From: a virus
DNA: 35,327 nucleotides
Strand: one strand, 5' to 3'
IMG/VR virus record: IMGVR_UViG_3300027522_000013
Coordinates: 1 to 35,327 of that record
In this document: piece by piece, positions 19,186-27,720 of the stretch
How the letters are laid out: each line of letters opens with the position of its first letter
Numbering within the stretch: the stretch's first letter is position 1
Notes under the pieces: model-generated
Database searches by the model: none
Told to the model about the DNA's origin: nothing
Seen by the model: the letters and a program-made list of their open reading frames with translations, nothing else
Translations under genes and position numbers: made by a program

Positions 19186-20630
19186 TGGCTAGTCAAGATT
19201 TAGCGAGACTACTTACAGGCGTAAGTGGCGCACAAAGACCTAACCCTAATCAGGGTTCAGATGAGTGGCGCATGGCTTTCGGTGCACAACAGGCGCAGAA
19301 CCTAGGGAATGCTGTGGGTAATGTACCTACGATGTTTGGTGGTGAGCGTAGTGTTAACCCACAGGAAGCAATTCAGATAGGCATGGGGCAACTGGATCAA
19401 GGAAGCATAGAGGACTTAAAAACCTTGGCACGTATGCAACAAATGCGTGGTGACTTGGAAGGAGCTGCTAGGACTGCTGCTAAGATTCAAGCTATGCAAG
19501 ATAAAGAAGCAAGTGCTTTGTCTCTAAGCGCCCAAGCTCAAGCAGTCATTGAAGGTTTACCTGCTGAGTATGCTGGCCTGAAAGGAGCTATAGGAAAAGG
19601 AAACATCGAAGCCCTTAAAAAAGGAATTGAGATACTAGGTACTATACCTAAAAAACCTACTAGGGAAATAGCTAACCTAGTTAATGTGGCTTCTGGTAAG
19701 TCCGTTAAAGAAATAGAGCTTAGAGATGGAGTACCCTATTCTATGACAGGTACTAGACTAACACCTCAAGAATTAGACGGCTTTGTTGTTAGCAAGACTG
19801 TTGTTAAACCTTCTCGTGCGCTTATAGATCAAAGAGTCAGCCCGACAGAGGAAGCTCAGGCTGCTGCCTTGGCTCTAAATCTAAATGACCAAAGATTAAT
19901 GTTTGAAACTGTACAACCTGAGCAGGAAGCAGCTAGACAAAAACTAGAAACTGCTCAAAGGGTATATACTTCTATTGCAAAGGGCGCACCCAGTGGTACT
20001 GCTGTTGAAATAGCAGCTAAATGGGCTGGAGATATACAGAGTCTATATGCGTTGACAAACAAAGAAGCACCTCAATCAATATTATCCGCTGTAAACGATG
20101 CTTCCTCTTTAAAACAAATTGGCTTTGAAGCAATGCTGCCTTTAATTGAAGCACAGGGAAGAGGTTTTACAGATAAAGATAGAGAACACGCTAAAACAGT
20201 ACTCCCAGGATTGTCACAATCGTGGCAATATAACGAAATGGTAGCAGATTTAGATACTATAGGTGCCTTAAAAACGCAAGATCAAATGCGGTTTGCTACT
20301 AAACGTAAAAACCTTACGGAGATTACATCTTCTGGTAGTGAGACTTTATGGAGTAATTATTTAAATGATCTCCCATTGTCTAAGGTTGAAAAAACAACTA
20401 GAAACGGTTTGACTTATGATCGTTTAAAGCCTATTAGAGACAATGAAGACTTGTCTCAGTACTGGGTAACTGAACGTCCTGAAGGTTTTAAAGTGAAAAA
20501 TGGAACAAAAGTTACTGAACTAAGCATGTCGGACATAAGAGACACAGCAAAAAACCACGGTATATCTGCTAGAGAGTATTTAGCTGATTTATCAGAACAG
20601 GGCTTACTCATTGATGGGGTTTATAAATAA
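19185..20630 (+). CDS. Internal virion protein, unrecognised (481 aa)
   Basis: This mostly helical, Gln/Ala/Leu-rich protein begins MASQDLARLLTGVSGAQRPNP. No enzyme motif is seen. Its place as second of three large genes at the end of the late operon matches ejection proteins such as T7 gp15. It overlaps both neighbours by one base, so the three products are probably made in fixed ratio. Confidence 0.6.
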   Translation: MASQDLARLLTGVSGAQRPNPNQGSDEWRMAFGAQQAQNLGNAVGNVPTMFGGERSVNPQEAIQIGMGQLDQGSIEDLKTLARMQQMRGDLEGAARTAAKIQAMQDKEASALSLSAQAQAVIEGLPAEYAGLKGAIGKGNIEALKKGIEILGTIPKKPTREIANLVNVASGKSVKEIELRDGVPYSMTGTRLTPQELDGFVVSKTVVKPSRALIDQRVSPTEEAQAAALALNLNDQRLMFETVQPEQEAARQKLETAQRVYTSIAKGAPSGTAVEIAAKWAGDIQSLYALTNKEAPQSILSAVNDASSLKQIGFEAMLPLIEAQGRGFTDKDREHAKTVLPGLSQSWQYNEMVADLDTIGALKTQDQMRFATKRKNLTEITSSGSETLWSNYLNDLPLSKVEKTTRNGLTYDRLKPIRDNEDLSQYWVTERPEGFKVKNGTKVTELSMSDIRDTAKNHGISAREYLADLSEQGLLIDGVYK

Positions 20631-23581
20631 TGGCTGTTATTACTATAGAAGGTTATAACCCTACTATACCAGAGTCATCAAATGGCAGTGTTGTTGATAT
20701 AGAAGGATTCATTACTCCTAATCAAGCGTTACAACAGCTTAAAGCGGAGCAAAAGGCTCAGATGTTGGCTGATTTGCCTCCTTTTGACCCAGCTGAGTTG
20801 CCTGAACTACCAACAGGAGAGTGGGAAACTACTGGTCAGAAAACAACTGGAGAACGAACCAGAGAAGACATAAAGCGTTTTTTTGAACCTATAACTAATC
20901 CTGTGTTGGAAGTGATGAATGCTGTGAACGCTGGTATTTACGGCACTGCTTTTGATTTAGCAGTGGCTCCTTACGAGTTAGCTACGGGAGAAACCGTAGA
21001 CCGTCCTTCTCAAGTTAAAAACCAGACTTTTATGCCTAATCCTGAAGATGCTGAGTTCCTTGATAAAGGTGTTTTTTATGCTTCTCTTGGTGTGGGCATA
21101 AACGCAGCGGCTAGGTTAGCTGTGGGAATGCTAGGTAAAAACATGGCGCTAAAAGTTGGGACTAGGTCAGGTTATAATCCTCTAACAGGTAAACCTTTTG
21201 CTAGGGTTGGTGGAGAGTCTAAAAGAGCCGCCATTACTAGAGATATAGCATCTACTTCTATGTCTGGAGAAGTGTCTATAGGTTTGGGCATGGCTTCTGC
21301 TGGACAGCTTTCCGAAGGTTTTGATGTTGAAGTTTATGATGTTGATCCTTTAAAACTACCTTTAGAAATAGCAGGTGCGGTAGCAGTAGCTACAAGACCT
21401 TCTACTTACCTAGACTTAAGCACTGGCTATGCCCGTGATGTAATGCGTTCATATAGAGATATACCTGTTGATCCTTCACTTATTAAAGGTTTATTGACAC
21501 CAGAAGAATCAGCCATCCTCAGGCAGTGGGAAGAAAAGTTTGGTGAACAAAACATTGTTAAAGCTAGTCAAGAACTTAGAGGAGGAGCTGCTAATACTGC
21601 TGGTAACAGAATAAGCCCTGTAGAAGCTAGACAGGCGCTAGAAAATGCTTCCGAAGATACTGTTTTATCTGTAGCGCAGAAGGTGGATGATGCTGGAGTT
21701 TTTACTCTACAAAGATCACTTGCCGCTGAAGACCCTATTTTTGCTGCTGATGTTAAAGAAAGTATAGACTTTGCTCAAGCTTCTTTAGCTAAAGAGTTTA
21801 AGGACTTAATGAACCCCTCTACAGGTGAGTTTAGCTTTGATGCCTTTAAACAGTTAATGCCCAAGATACAAGATGATTTACTGAGACAAGTAGACGATAG
21901 ACTGTCTGCTGCTCAAGATAAACTAGCTACTATTACTAGGATCTATGAACATGATCCTGTAGCTGCTTCTAAAGAGTTTACCAAAGTTTTTGATGAAGTA
22001 CTTGCGGACATAACAGCACAAGAACAGCGATTATGGGGTACTCTGAATGATACTGTGGTTGTACCTACTGCTTCTTTAAGACAAGAGGTTGCACGTATAT
22101 TATCGGAAACAACAAAACAAACCACACTACCTAAAGAAATCATTGAAGAGATGTTAGGCAGGAAAATAACTAGAACTAGTCAGGGTTGGAGATTAACTAA
22201 GGGGGTTGGAGATAAACCTGCTGCGCGTCCTAAAGTTGTTCTTTTAAATGCAGAAGCGCCTTTAGTTTTAACAGAACTTAGAAGTAAGTTATCTGCTATG
22301 AGTAGAAATGCTAACAAAGCAACTGAGCCATCACTACAGTACGACCAAGGAGTTCTTATAAAACTTCAGCAAGCTGTTCTTGATAGCCTAACTAGAGGAT
22401 CTGATGGTGTAGACCCTGCTCTAAGAGAGGTTTATATAGCTGCTACCGCTTTTACTAAAAAGAAGCACAATGCTTTAACTAGAGGCACTTTAATACCTTC
22501 TGTTCGTAAAGCTCCTCAGGAAAGAAAGTTAGGTAAGCTATTAGGGAAAGACACTAAAGATCAAGAAGACATTGCTGTTGCAGCAAGTGAGCTAGAAAAA
22601 GTCTTTAACGTAGCACCTGTGACTCCTGAAGCTAAATCAGCAGCACTTAAGAACGCAGAGCAATATTTGTTAAATAAGTTTTCAAAGGAAGTTGATCCTA
22701 CAGATTTAGCGACCTATGATCTATTCCTAGCTAATCACAGGGATTGGATCAGAAAGTTCCCTGAGATAGGTAGTATTATTAAAGATGCACGAAAGAAAGC
22801 TAAAGCACAAGGAGTAGTTGTGCAGAACGCCTTAAAAGCACAAGAGGCTAAGAGACTTGACGAGTTTTCTACTATAGCAGGTGCTAATCCAGAAAGAGTA
22901 ATGGAGACGATACTTCACAGTGCTAACCCTTCTCAAACCTCTGCTAGGTTTAAGCGTCTAATAAGCGGAAACAAAGTAGCCTTAGAAGAGTTTAAAACAG
23001 CAATCTCTACTAAAATAGCTGCTGAGTCTTTAAGGATGGTAGACAAACAGGTTGCGGGGGCTGGTAGACAAGAAGTGATACAGCCTGATTCTTTCAGTGT
23101 AGTCCTTGACAGGCTTGGCCCTTTAACAAAACAGTTTTTAAGTAAAGCAGAAATGGCTAACTTAGAAAGAATACATAATTACTCAAGTGTTATAATGAGA
23201 GACTTACAAACCTCCGTTGCTAAAGGGACTCCTCCATTTACGGCATCTACACTAGCATTAGAGTTTCTAGCTAAGTTAGGTGCTTTAAGAGCAGTGAGTG
23301 CTGTTACAGGTTCACAGTCTATTGTATTGTCTGGTGTTGTTTCTAAAGGAGCCACAGAGGGGGTTAGACGTTTATCAGTAGACCAGACCAAGGCAGTGAT
23401 GAAAGAGGCTTTTAAAAATGAAGAGCTTATGAAAATACTTCTGAGTCCCAACATAACTCAAAAACATCTTGAAGCATTACAGAATCCCAATAGGATTAGG
23501 ACGGGACGTATCTTGTTCAATGCTGTTACAGAGAGATTTACAGAAGATGTAGATGAGTTAAACACACTACAGACACAGTAG
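20630..23581 (+). CDS. Large internal virion (ejection) protein
   Basis: This 983-residue protein is the last late gene. The N-terminus is acidic and Pro-rich with repeated IEGYxP/IEGFITP. Two moderately hydrophobic stretches around residues 100-120 and 145-170 (GVFYASLGVGINAAARLAVGML) could insert in the envelope. The rest is long helical sequence rich in Lys, Ala and Glu. Position and size fit the T7 gp16 class that lines the DNA ejection channel. I see no lysozyme or transglycosylase motif. The transcript runs into the convergent terminator region at 23589. Confidence 0.65.
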   Translation: MAVITIEGYNPTIPESSNGSVVDIEGFITPNQALQQLKAEQKAQMLADLPPFDPAELPELPTGEWETTGQKTTGERTREDIKRFFEPITNPVLEVMNAVNAGIYGTAFDLAVAPYELATGETVDRPSQVKNQTFMPNPEDAEFLDKGVFYASLGVGINAAARLAVGMLGKNMALKVGTRSGYNPLTGKPFARVGGESKRAAITRDIASTSMSGEVSIGLGMASAGQLSEGFDVEVYDVDPLKLPLEIAGAVAVATRPSTYLDLSTGYARDVMRSYRDIPVDPSLIKGLLTPEESAILRQWEEKFGEQNIVKASQELRGGAANTAGNRISPVEARQALENASEDTVLSVAQKVDDAGVFTLQRSLAAEDPIFAADVKESIDFAQASLAKEFKDLMNPSTGEFSFDAFKQLMPKIQDDLLRQVDDRLSAAQDKLATITRIYEHDPVAASKEFTKVFDEVLADITAQEQRLWGTLNDTVVVPTASLRQEVARILSETTKQTTLPKEIIEEMLGRKITRTSQGWRLTKGVGDKPAARPKVVLLNAEAPLVLTELRSKLSAMSRNANKATEPSLQYDQGVLIKLQQAVLDSLTRGSDGVDPALREVYIAATAFTKKKHNALTRGTLIPSVRKAPQERKLGKLLGKDTKDQEDIAVAASELEKVFNVAPVTPEAKSAALKNAEQYLLNKFSKEVDPTDLATYDLFLANHRDWIRKFPEIGSIIKDARKKAKAQGVVVQNALKAQEAKRLDEFSTIAGANPERVMETILHSANPSQTSARFKRLISGNKVALEEFKTAISTKIAAESLRMVDKQVAGAGRQEVIQPDSFSVVLDRLGPLTKQFLSKAEMANLERIHNYSSVIMRDLQTSVAKGTPPFTASTLALEFLAKLGALRAVSAVTGSQSIVLSGVVSKGATEGVRRLSVDQTKAVMKEAFKNEELMKILLSPNITQKHLEALQNPNRIRTGRILFNAVTERFTEDVDELNTLQTQ

Positions 23582-23588
23582 TAACAAA

Positions 23589-23626
23589 AAGCCCCCTAGG
23601 TTTCTTTCTTAGCTCCTAGGGGGCTT
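23589..23626 (-). terminator. Convergent-operon terminator hairpin
   Basis: A perfect 12-bp inverted repeat (23589-23600 with 23615-23626, arm AAGCCCCCTAGG) has a 14-base loop. Read leftward it is followed by a T5 run (the A's at 23586-23590), making it an intrinsic terminator for the ribonucleotide reductase transcript. Read rightward the T run is poor, so it stops late transcripts less efficiently. It sits between two converging genes, 8 bp from one and 34 bp from the other. Confidence 0.9.
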
Positions 23627-23659
23627 ATGTACACTACAGTATACATTGTACAACATACA

Positions 23660-25537
23660 CTACACTATTTCACATGTACCACCTACACAGGCTAACTCTT
23701 GACTGCCTGTTGTATTATCCTCTTGTTCAAAATGTACAAGGTCATTCCAATCTACACCTTTAGGCATCCCTGCTAGTAACCTTTTGTATTCTTCAGCACT
23801 GATGTCCTCATAGGGGGCTTGCTGATACACATGATCACTCACTGGCAACAAGCTGATGCCGCTAACGGTATCAAAGTTTTCCCATATCCACTGTGCTACT
23901 TGCAGGAACTCGTCATCCGTGTAATATACAGTGATGCTTGGTTTATGCTCACACCAATGATCTTGGTAAGCCTTCCACAGCTTTAACTGCTCCATAGCGC
24001 CTACTTGTTTCACAGTCACTGAACCTTTAGGGGATTTCACAGGAAAACCAAACACCAAGGATTCCGTAGACATTACATCTTGTTCTACTGGGAATCCTGC
24101 GGCTTGCATAAAGACTGCCAGCGGGTCTTTCTTATCCGAACGTACTCTTCTAATGTAGTTGTCAGAGAAACGAGGGTGAATGCCAGAGGCAGAGTCAACA
24201 AGCTGAGATACAGTACCGCTTGGCTTAACACATGTAATAGCCACAGACTGATTAACACCAAGCTTCTCAGCCCATTTCTTGTTGGTAACGACAGCCACTC
24301 TTTTAAGGTCTTCAAGGTTTTCATTTAGTCTATCCGTACAATGGTTAAGTAAATTGTTATCCATGATACCTGTTAAGCTGACACCTAGTAACGCCTCTTC
24401 CTCTGTGTTCCTCTTCCAAATAGCCCTCAAGTATCTGAAGTCAGTCAAGGTGGACTGTAGTGTGCCTATGATCGCTGCAATCTCTACTTTCTTCTTGAGT
24501 GTTGCTACTGTATCATCTGCACGTACAACCACCTCAGACAGGTTACAGAACTGATTACTCCGCAAGATAATCTCAGAGCATGGGTTAGTACCAAAGTCCT
24601 GCTCTGCGTCCCTACGTCCGTTCTTAGCCGCTATCTTCTGTGCCGCTACTCGACTAAAGATACCACGCTCTCCTGCCTTAGACTCGTACATGGTCTGCAT
24701 CTCAGATAGGAAGGACTCAAAGTCAGGCTTCTCTGTGTACGCTACGCTGTTATTAGCAAGCCTACGATGCCCTTCAGTTCTCCACCAATCTCCTGACTTA
24801 GCTTTAGCCATGCGAGGGTCAGACAAGTTAGACAAGCTAATTAATGCTGAACGTCTTACGCCTCCAACAACCACAATATCAGCTATCTTACAGCAGATGT
24901 CATGACATTCAATGCTTGTCAGCTTACGACCTTTAGCTTTCTGAAAGATCTCTACGCAGAAGTTAAACAAGTCAACCAAAGGCTCTGGCCCACTAGCTCT
25001 ACCACCAAAGGTCTTGAGTCTTTCACCTGCTCCTCTAACTCTACTCACATCCCACTGTGGTATCTTACCAGCATACAGCATAGCAATAAGCTCACGGAAT
25101 GCTGAAGCCCATCCAATCTTACTATCACTGACAACAATCACGCTATCGGTAGGGTGGAATGTCTCAGCTATTACAGGTAGCTTGTTAATAAAGTTACGTT
25201 CAACACTAAAGCCTACACCAGTACCGCACATAAGTACATACATTAGTTCATCAAAGCTGCGAGGTGAGTCAATGTGTAAGTAGCTACAGTTGAAGCCAGC
25301 TACGTTGTCCTTAGCTAACGCTGGCCCTGCTGTCATCATACAGCGCATACTGGGCATTACTTCTAGGTTGTAGATAGCGTCATAGATCTTCTTGCCCTCC
25401 TTTACTGTGATCTGCTCACGATCACGCCAGAATTGTACATAGCGGAAGACTGTCTCAGCCCAAGTCTCCCTACGGTTATGCTCAGGTATCCAACGCGCAT
25501 AGCGGCTCTTGTGTATAAACTGTTGATACTGATCCAT
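23660..25537 (-). CDS. nrdJ: Class II (adenosylcobalamin-dependent) ribonucleotide reductase
   Basis: This enzyme reduces ribonucleotides to deoxyribonucleotides using coenzyme B12, feeding phage DNA synthesis. ATG 25537, with an AAGGAGA site, gives 625 residues. The radical-chemistry residues are in place. Cys 84 is in GFNCSYL, Cys 320 and Glu 322 in NPCSE, and Cys 331 is 11 residues later, the same spacing as Cys408/Glu410/Cys419 of the Lactobacillus leichmannii enzyme. The C-terminal redox pair is Cys 617 and Cys 622 (CVGGTC). It resembles the monomeric triphosphate reductase type but is shorter than the 739-residue bacterial one, as in marine podoviruses. It is last in the leftward operon and overlaps the previous stop (TAATG). 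Confidence 0.95.
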   Translation of the reverse strand: MDQYQQFIHKSRYARWIPEHNRRETWAETVFRYVQFWRDREQITVKEGKKIYDAIYNLEVMPSMRCMMTAGPALAKDNVAGFNCSYLHIDSPRSFDELMYVLMCGTGVGFSVERNFINKLPVIAETFHPTDSVIVVSDSKIGWASAFRELIAMLYAGKIPQWDVSRVRGAGERLKTFGGRASGPEPLVDLFNFCVEIFQKAKGRKLTSIECHDICCKIADIVVVGGVRRSALISLSNLSDPRMAKAKSGDWWRTEGHRRLANNSVAYTEKPDFESFLSEMQTMYESKAGERGIFSRVAAQKIAAKNGRRDAEQDFGTNPCSEIILRSNQFCNLSEVVVRADDTVATLKKKVEIAAIIGTLQSTLTDFRYLRAIWKRNTEEEALLGVSLTGIMDNNLLNHCTDRLNENLEDLKRVAVVTNKKWAEKLGVNQSVAITCVKPSGTVSQLVDSASGIHPRFSDNYIRRVRSDKKDPLAVFMQAAGFPVEQDVMSTESLVFGFPVKSPKGSVTVKQVGAMEQLKLWKAYQDHWCEHKPSITVYYTDDEFLQVAQWIWENFDTVSGISLLPVSDHVYQQAPYEDISAEEYKRLLAGMPKGVDWNDLVHFEQEDNTTGSQELACVGGTCEIV

Positions 25538-25938
25538 TAATTGTTCTCCTTGGTTACGATGTCTGTAAGCTTGTTTAAATACCACTGTGCTTTCCTTAAG
25601 TCCTCTACCTGCTTACCCTTGTAGTCATAACGCCAAAGGTACTTCATGGTGTTGCCTTTGAGATAGCCCTTAAAAGCTACTGAGGACATGGACTCTTCAA
25701 TGGCTTCTATACACTCAATGTTTCCTGTGTTGTAGTGTATAGGCCTGTTGATCACATCCTCTCCCCAATCAAGGTCTTGAGTACAACCTTCCTTTACAAG
25801 CATCTCGTGTGCCTCTTCCATTGCTGGGTCAATCCATTTGTTAAAGATAGCGTTTGCTTTATCATTCGCTCTCTCTATAGCAGGGTGTGCCTTACGTAGT
25901 CTGTCCCAATCCTCTGGTGTTGCATCATTAAGTCTCAT
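25537..25938 (-). CDS. DUF3310-domain phage protein
   Basis: The 133-residue product has a charged helical N-terminus. Residues 65-125 match the DUF3310 pattern: PIHYNTGNIECIEAIEESM, then GYLKGNTMKYLWRYDYKGK and EDLRKAQWYLNKL. The family is widespread in phages and often annotated as a nucleotide kinase, a claim with little support that I know of. Location directly upstream of ribonucleotide reductase fits a nucleotide-metabolism role. Start ATG 25938 has an AAGGGG site; it overlaps both neighbours. Confidence 0.8.
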   Translation of the reverse strand: MRLNDATPEDWDRLRKAHPAIERANDKANAIFNKWIDPAMEEAHEMLVKEGCTQDLDWGEDVINRPIHYNTGNIECIEAIEESMSSVAFKGYLKGNTMKYLWRYDYKGKQVEDLRKAQWYLNKLTDIVTKENN

Positions 25939-26113
25939 CTATTGTATCCCCTTCCAATTTAAAGTCTTCAGCAATCTCATCAAAGTCTCTGATAAGCATA
26001 TGTTCAAAAGCTTCCAGTAAATCTTTGGTGCTTATCCCCAGCATCTCAATCACCAGCAGCTCATCCGCATTTACTATAATCTTCTCTTTAAGTTCCTCTA
26101 AGGTTAAAGACAT
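25928..26113 (-). CDS. Small acidic protein (61 aa), unknown
   Basis: ATG 26113 follows an AGGGAAA site and gives an acidic, Leu/Ile-rich helical protein (MSLTLEELKEKIIVNADELL ... DEIAEDFKLEGDTIDET). It overlaps both neighbouring genes by about 10 bp, consistent with coupled translation. The LTLEELKEKI start resembles small phage proteins encoded beside endonuclease I or ribonucleotide reductase, but no function is known to me. Confidence 0.7.
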   Translation of the reverse strand: MSLTLEELKEKIIVNADELLVIEMLGISTKDLLEAFEHMLIRDFDEIAEDFKLEGDTIDET

Positions 26114-26475
26114 TGTTTTCCCTTTATATATTTAGTCAGTTCCTTTGCCGTGTCTAGTGTATAATGCTTAAAGCCGTTCTTAACACACCACTCACCCATT
26201 GTAATCTTACCGCCCTTCCTTACCTTCTTGTTGGGATTGCTTAGGACAAACACTAGTTCCCAGTTGTCGAGACTATCTCGCACCGCTGTATACTTCTGTG
26301 TATCTCCTGCCCTAAAGAACCCCTTGCATTCTATCAGTACCTTCTTTTGCTCATGTACAAAGTCAGGTATGTACTTTCTATGTGTCGTGTAAGGTAAGCT
26401 GTAAGGCTCAAACAAGTACTGACCATCTAGCTTCTCTGATAAACTCTTCTCTAGTCCTGATCTAAACTGAGTCAT
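26104..26475 (-). CDS. Endonuclease I (Holliday junction resolvase, T7 gp3-like)
   Basis: It cleaves branched DNA, freeing packaging substrates and breaking down host DNA. The 123-residue product keeps the family plan: FRSGLEKSL with Glu 9, KYIPDF with Asp 38, LIECKG with Glu 49 and Lys 51 (compare Glu20/Asp55/Glu65/Lys67 in T7), then RFVFSN-like ELVFVLSNPNKK and a C-terminal EWCVKNGFKHY. Length is slightly below T7's 149. The start overlaps the exonuclease gene by 14 bp and has a GAGGAG site. Confidence 0.92.
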   Translation of the reverse strand: MTQFRSGLEKSLSEKLDGQYLFEPYSLPYTTHRKYIPDFVHEQKKVLIECKGFFRAGDTQKYTAVRDSLDNWELVFVLSNPNKKVRKGGKITMGEWCVKNGFKHYTLDTAKELTKYIKGKQCL

Positions 26476-27214
26476 TCAGCGTCTCCTCTATCGTCAGCCT
26501 GTGAAAGCTATCCCAATCCCTACGCATATAGAGCAAGTTCCAGCATGTCTCCAGACGCTCCTTCCAATCTTCAGGGTGAGCCTTTTGCCATGCTTCCTGT
26601 ACCTTAGCCAGCATCTTAGGCTTACGTACATCAGCCAGTAGCTTCTCTGCTTTCTTAGGGCCAATACCTACAAGACCTTGAATTCTGTCAGTAGAGTCTC
26701 CTGTAAGCATCTGTATGCACATCTTGTAGTAGCCTTGATCTTCACATATATAGTATACAGTTTCTTTATTAAAGTTGTAATGCCAACCCTCTACCATGTC
26801 AATGTCTTTATCTATATGTGCTATGACAAAGTGTTCCTTAGCATCTAAAGCTTCCTGCGCCCATATACTGACTACATCATCTGCCTCACAACCGTCTGAC
26901 TTATGGTGGCCTAAGCTGTAGGCGTACTCATTAATTGCCTTGCGTCTTTCCGTAAGCTTGGGATCAGGGTCTTCTTCGCCTTGTTGTTTTCGGTTGTTCT
27001 TATAATCCTCAGCTATCTCATAACGAAAATTACCTGAGCCTTTGATAGCTACGAACACTTTACTACTACAAGTGTCCCATCCTATCTTCTCTATCTCCTC
27101 ATCATAATACTTCTTAGCTGTCTCTAAACTAATGCCCTTCATAGCTATCCTGTAGATAATTGAATCAGCATCAATGAAGCATTTGTCAAATGGCTTACCC
27201 TTTGGCTTATTCAT
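26462..27214 (-). CDS. 5'-3' exonuclease (FEN/T7 gp6-like)
   Basis: It removes RNA primers and degrades DNA from 5' ends during replication and recombination. The 250-residue product has the metal-binding acidic clusters of the flap-nuclease family: FIDADSIIY near the start, CEADDVVSIW, IAHIDKDIDM, and TGDSTDRI. The helix-hairpin-helix-like QGLVGIGPKKAEKLL follows. The fold and order match phage exonucleases. ATG 27214 has a GGGAG site and overlaps the end of the preceding gene. Confidence 0.92.
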   Translation of the reverse strand: MNKPKGKPFDKCFIDADSIIYRIAMKGISLETAKKYYDEEIEKIGWDTCSSKVFVAIKGSGNFRYEIAEDYKNNRKQQGEEDPDPKLTERRKAINEYAYSLGHHKSDGCEADDVVSIWAQEALDAKEHFVIAHIDKDIDMVEGWHYNFNKETVYYICEDQGYYKMCIQMLTGDSTDRIQGLVGIGPKKAEKLLADVRKPKMLAKVQEAWQKAHPEDWKERLETCWNLLYMRRDWDSFHRLTIEETLNDSV

Positions 27215-27692
27215 TCATATCTCCCAAGGCTGAATCAATGTACCACTTGGCTGTCTCTACGTCACACTTGAACCACTCGTTACGTTGTTCGTAAGCATTG
27301 CCTAGTAGAGCGTGAGACATGGACTCAAGACGCCTACGGTCTGTTGTAGTTACCGTATGCTCGACCACATAGTCACGGAAGGGTGAGGACGTTTGATACT
27401 GATTAGCTCTGTCCTGTGTATCAATAGCCATCCCTACCTTGACCCAACCTTTCCATGCGGGGTTAGTGATGATGTACACCTGACCCTCTAGGCTCGTGTC
27501 ATAGTTAGCTAAGGAGCTAAATGCTGCCTCTTCAAAGCCCTTGTAGCGTCCAGCTTTGTGCAATGGGTGTGTCTTAGGGATGTACTTACCATCCACCCAC
27601 ATGCGTGTATTCTGTCTAGCCTGTTGGGAGTCTGCTTTCCTACGTCCACCATCAACACCATTTAAATACCACCACTCCCCTTCTTCAAACAC
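27207..27692 (-). CDS. T5orf172 / GIY-YIG-like nuclease-fold protein
   Basis: The domain reads GQVYIITNPAWKGWVKVGMAID, RANQYQTSS, the TDRRRLESMSHALL helix and NEWFKCD. This is the T5orf172 (Mug113-like) variant of the GIY-YIG fold, with VYIITN and KVGMA in place of GIY and YIG. Upstream is a tryptophan-rich segment (EEGEWWYLNG). I chose GTG 27692, which has an AGAGG site and starts just after the DNA polymerase stop (161 residues). The frame stays open to ATG 27875, also with an AGGGAA site, which would add 61 Thr/Ser-rich residues overlapping the polymerase gene in another frame. The role is unknown; it could be a nuclease or DNA-binding protein, or a decayed homing enzyme. Confidence 0.75.
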   Translation of the reverse strand: MFEEGEWWYLNGVDGGRRKADSQQARQNTRMWVDGKYIPKTHPLHKAGRYKGFEEAAFSSLANYDTSLEGQVYIITNPAWKGWVKVGMAIDTQDRANQYQTSSPFRDYVVEHTVTTTDRRRLESMSHALLGNAYEQRNEWFKCDVETAKWYIDSALGDMNE

Positions 27693-27720
27693 ATAATCAC
27701 CGCCTCTTGTGTTAGTAGGG

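Noticed and set aside
23660-25585. Longer ribonucleotide reductase start at 25585
   Set aside because: It would add 16 residues over the DUF3310 gene; ATG 25537 has a perfect AAGGAGA site and a TAATG coupling.
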